NCBI GenBank assembly: GCA_964410945.1
Contig: CAYPJE010000026.1
Location: 1 to 44,198, forward strand
From: CAYPJE01 sp964410945
GTDB lineage: Bacteria; Fidelibacterota; Marinisomatia; Marinisomatales; TCS56
DNA: 44,198 bases
Reading direction: 5' to 3'
Each line of letters starts with the position of its first letter. Within the stretch, counting starts at the first letter, position 1. The notes beneath the pieces were generated by a model. It made no database searches, had not been told where the DNA came from, and was given only the letters and a program-made list of their open reading frames with translations. Both the position numbers and the translations under genes were made by a program. Shown piece after piece: positions 43,150 through 44,198 of the stretch.

Positions 43150-44198
43150 TTAATACAAATAATATTTCTGGGATGTTTTCTTGAATTTTTCAGCACCCGA
43201 ATCGAAAAACCGTTCCACATCCGAATAGCGATAATGCTCGGCAAACAACTCCCGCACCCGGGATGTACCGGTCACCTTGTCAAACATCCGCAGGCGGTTT
43301 GCATGGGCCAGCTCAAACGGATTCTTCTCCGGATATAGCTTGATCAAAGCTTCCATATACCGGAACTGAAGACCCAGCAAATTCACCCGGCTTGGATCGG
43401 TGATATGAATCTGAATCCCGCCCAGATAGGTACCGGCATCGCGACCGTAATATGGTTTGTAAAGTACCGGCCGGAACATTAGTCCGGGTAGATCAAGGGC
43501 ATTCAATTCGGCTGCCAGAGCATCACCATCGACCCAGTCGGCCCCGACCAACTGGAAAGGTGCCGTATATCCCACACCTTCCGAAATGATTCCCAATTCA
43601 CCCATGACACCGCTGCTGACATAATAGAGGGGAGAATATTTATGGGGAATATGGGGCGAGGTGGGTACCCACTCCAGTCCCGTATCCTCATAGGTCATAT
43701 TGCGGTTCCAATACTCCAGCTCAACCACGGTCAGGTTGCATTGGATACCATTTTTCAACATTTCTTCGCCATTAAGAAGATAGGCCAATTCGCCTTGGGT
43801 TAAACCATACACATAAGGTATCGGGAACTGGCTCACAAAAGAGAAATATCCTTCTTCGACTATATTTCCCTCGACCCGGTTTCCGCTCAGGGGATTGGGT
43901 CGATCCAGGACAATAAATTCCAGATCATTTTCGGCGCAGGCCTCCATACAGATTCCCATTGTACTGACATAAGTGTAAGAACGGCAACCGATATCCTGGA
44001 TATCGTAGACCAGGACATCCAGACCAGCCAGCATCTCCGGGGATGGTTTACGCGTTTTTCCGTACAGCGAATACACCGGCAGTCCGGTCCGCTCATCGGT
44101 ATAAAATTCGACATATTCACCGGCGGTCTGGGCACCACGGACGCCATGCTCGGGACCGTACAGGGCCACCAGTTCCACATTGGGGGCTTCATACAGCA
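43150..44198 (-). CDS. namZ: NamZ/DUF1343-family protein, N-terminus beyond window
   Basis: The frame is open to the window end (LYEAPNVELVALYGPEHGVRG...), so the apparent start at 44178 is an internal Val; about 60-70 N-terminal residues are missing. The motifs GPEHGVRGAQTAGE, TGLPVYSLYG, DVLVYDIQDIGCRSYTYVSTM, VLDRPNPLSGNRVEG and YGLTQGELAYLLN are those of DUF1343, which includes the exo-beta-N-acetylmuramidase NamZ. It would trim MurNAc from the non-reducing end of peptidoglycan fragments for recycling. The Glu in PEHG is the likely key residue. Convergent with the ABC operon. Confidence 0.9.
   Translation of the reverse strand, partial: LYEAPNVELVALYGPEHGVRGAQTAGEYVEFYTDERTGLPVYSLYGKTRKPSPEMLAGLDVLVYDIQDIGCRSYTYVSTMGICMEACAENDLEFIVLDRPNPLSGNRVEGNIVEEGYFSFVSQFPIPYVYGLTQGELAYLLNGEEMLKNGIQCNLTVVELEYWNRNMTYEDTGLEWVPTSPHIPHKYSPLYYVSSGVMGELGIISEGVGYTAPFQLVGADWVDGDALAAELNALDLPGLMFRPVLYKPYYGRDAGTYLGGIQIHITDPSRVNLLGLQFRYMEALIKLYPEKNPFELAHANRLRMFDKVTGTSRVRELFAEHYRYSDVERFFDSGAEKFKKTSQKYYLY

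Noticed and set aside
1..44198. rRNA or tRNA genes
   Set aside because: No 16S/23S or cloverleaf-like stretch was recognised by eye; a tRNA scan would be needed to be sure.

Overview
The window (44,198 bp) is a bacterial chromosomal segment from what looks like an aerobic or microaerobic Gram-negative member of the FCB superphylum (Bacteroidota / Ignavibacteriota / Marinimicrobia / Calditrichota-like). Evidence: TonB-dependent receptors with N-terminal carboxypeptidase-like regulatory domains, a CcoN-CcoO fused cbb3 oxidase, a mono-haem CcoP, an RND/HAE3 transporter operon with LolA-like and outer-membrane partners, and a DUF1343/NamZ-type protein. No rRNA or tRNA was recognised, so the phylum call is inference.

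Layout. (1) 1-4900: an AT-rich block of minus-strand genes for secreted or lipid-anchored proteins (a repeat-rich secreted protein cut by the window edge, a beta-helix-like protein, two family-level unknowns). A 25-bp inverted repeat pair and a possible IS3-type end lie around it. (2) 4940-13374: a complete, tightly packed cbb3 oxidase operon: SafE/DsbD-like membrane protein, ccoI, ccoS (54 codons), ccoNO fusion, ccoQ, ccoP, ccoG, ccoH. (3) 13480-17347: a lipoprotein, a bidirectional terminator, and a tldD-tldE pair in which TldD has a Tat signal. (4) 17623-24769: a FadD-type acyl-CoA ligase, then an operon of citrate synthase, aconitase and NADP-isocitrate dehydrogenase. The citrate synthase has a complete bacteriohaemerythrin domain fused to its C-terminus. 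(5) 24805-26491: a nested palindromic repeat and a PadR-controlled operon of two small membrane proteins. (6) 26747-31791: a TetR-controlled four-gene envelope operon (outer-membrane protein, TetR, RND transporter, LolA-like protein) with a promoter and an operator palindrome. (7) 31905-34752: a divergent locus with a Fur/Zur-like box, a His-rich membrane protein and a TonB receptor, probably for metal uptake. (8) 35056-36417: a type-2 tryptophan synthase beta chain without trpA. (9) 36558-40756: small envelope genes, a decayed TonB-receptor tail and a second TonB receptor. (10) 40888-43099: a NatAB-like ABC-2 exporter. (11) 43150-end: a NamZ/DUF1343 protein missing its N-terminus.

How the parts fit: fatty acyl-CoA activation feeds acetyl-CoA to the TCA entry operon, and the electrons go to a high-affinity cbb3 oxidase. 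A di-iron O2-binding domain on citrate synthase would couple the first TCA step to oxygen or iron state. This fusion is the strongest candidate for an undescribed system here. The rest of the window is mostly envelope transport and surface proteins.
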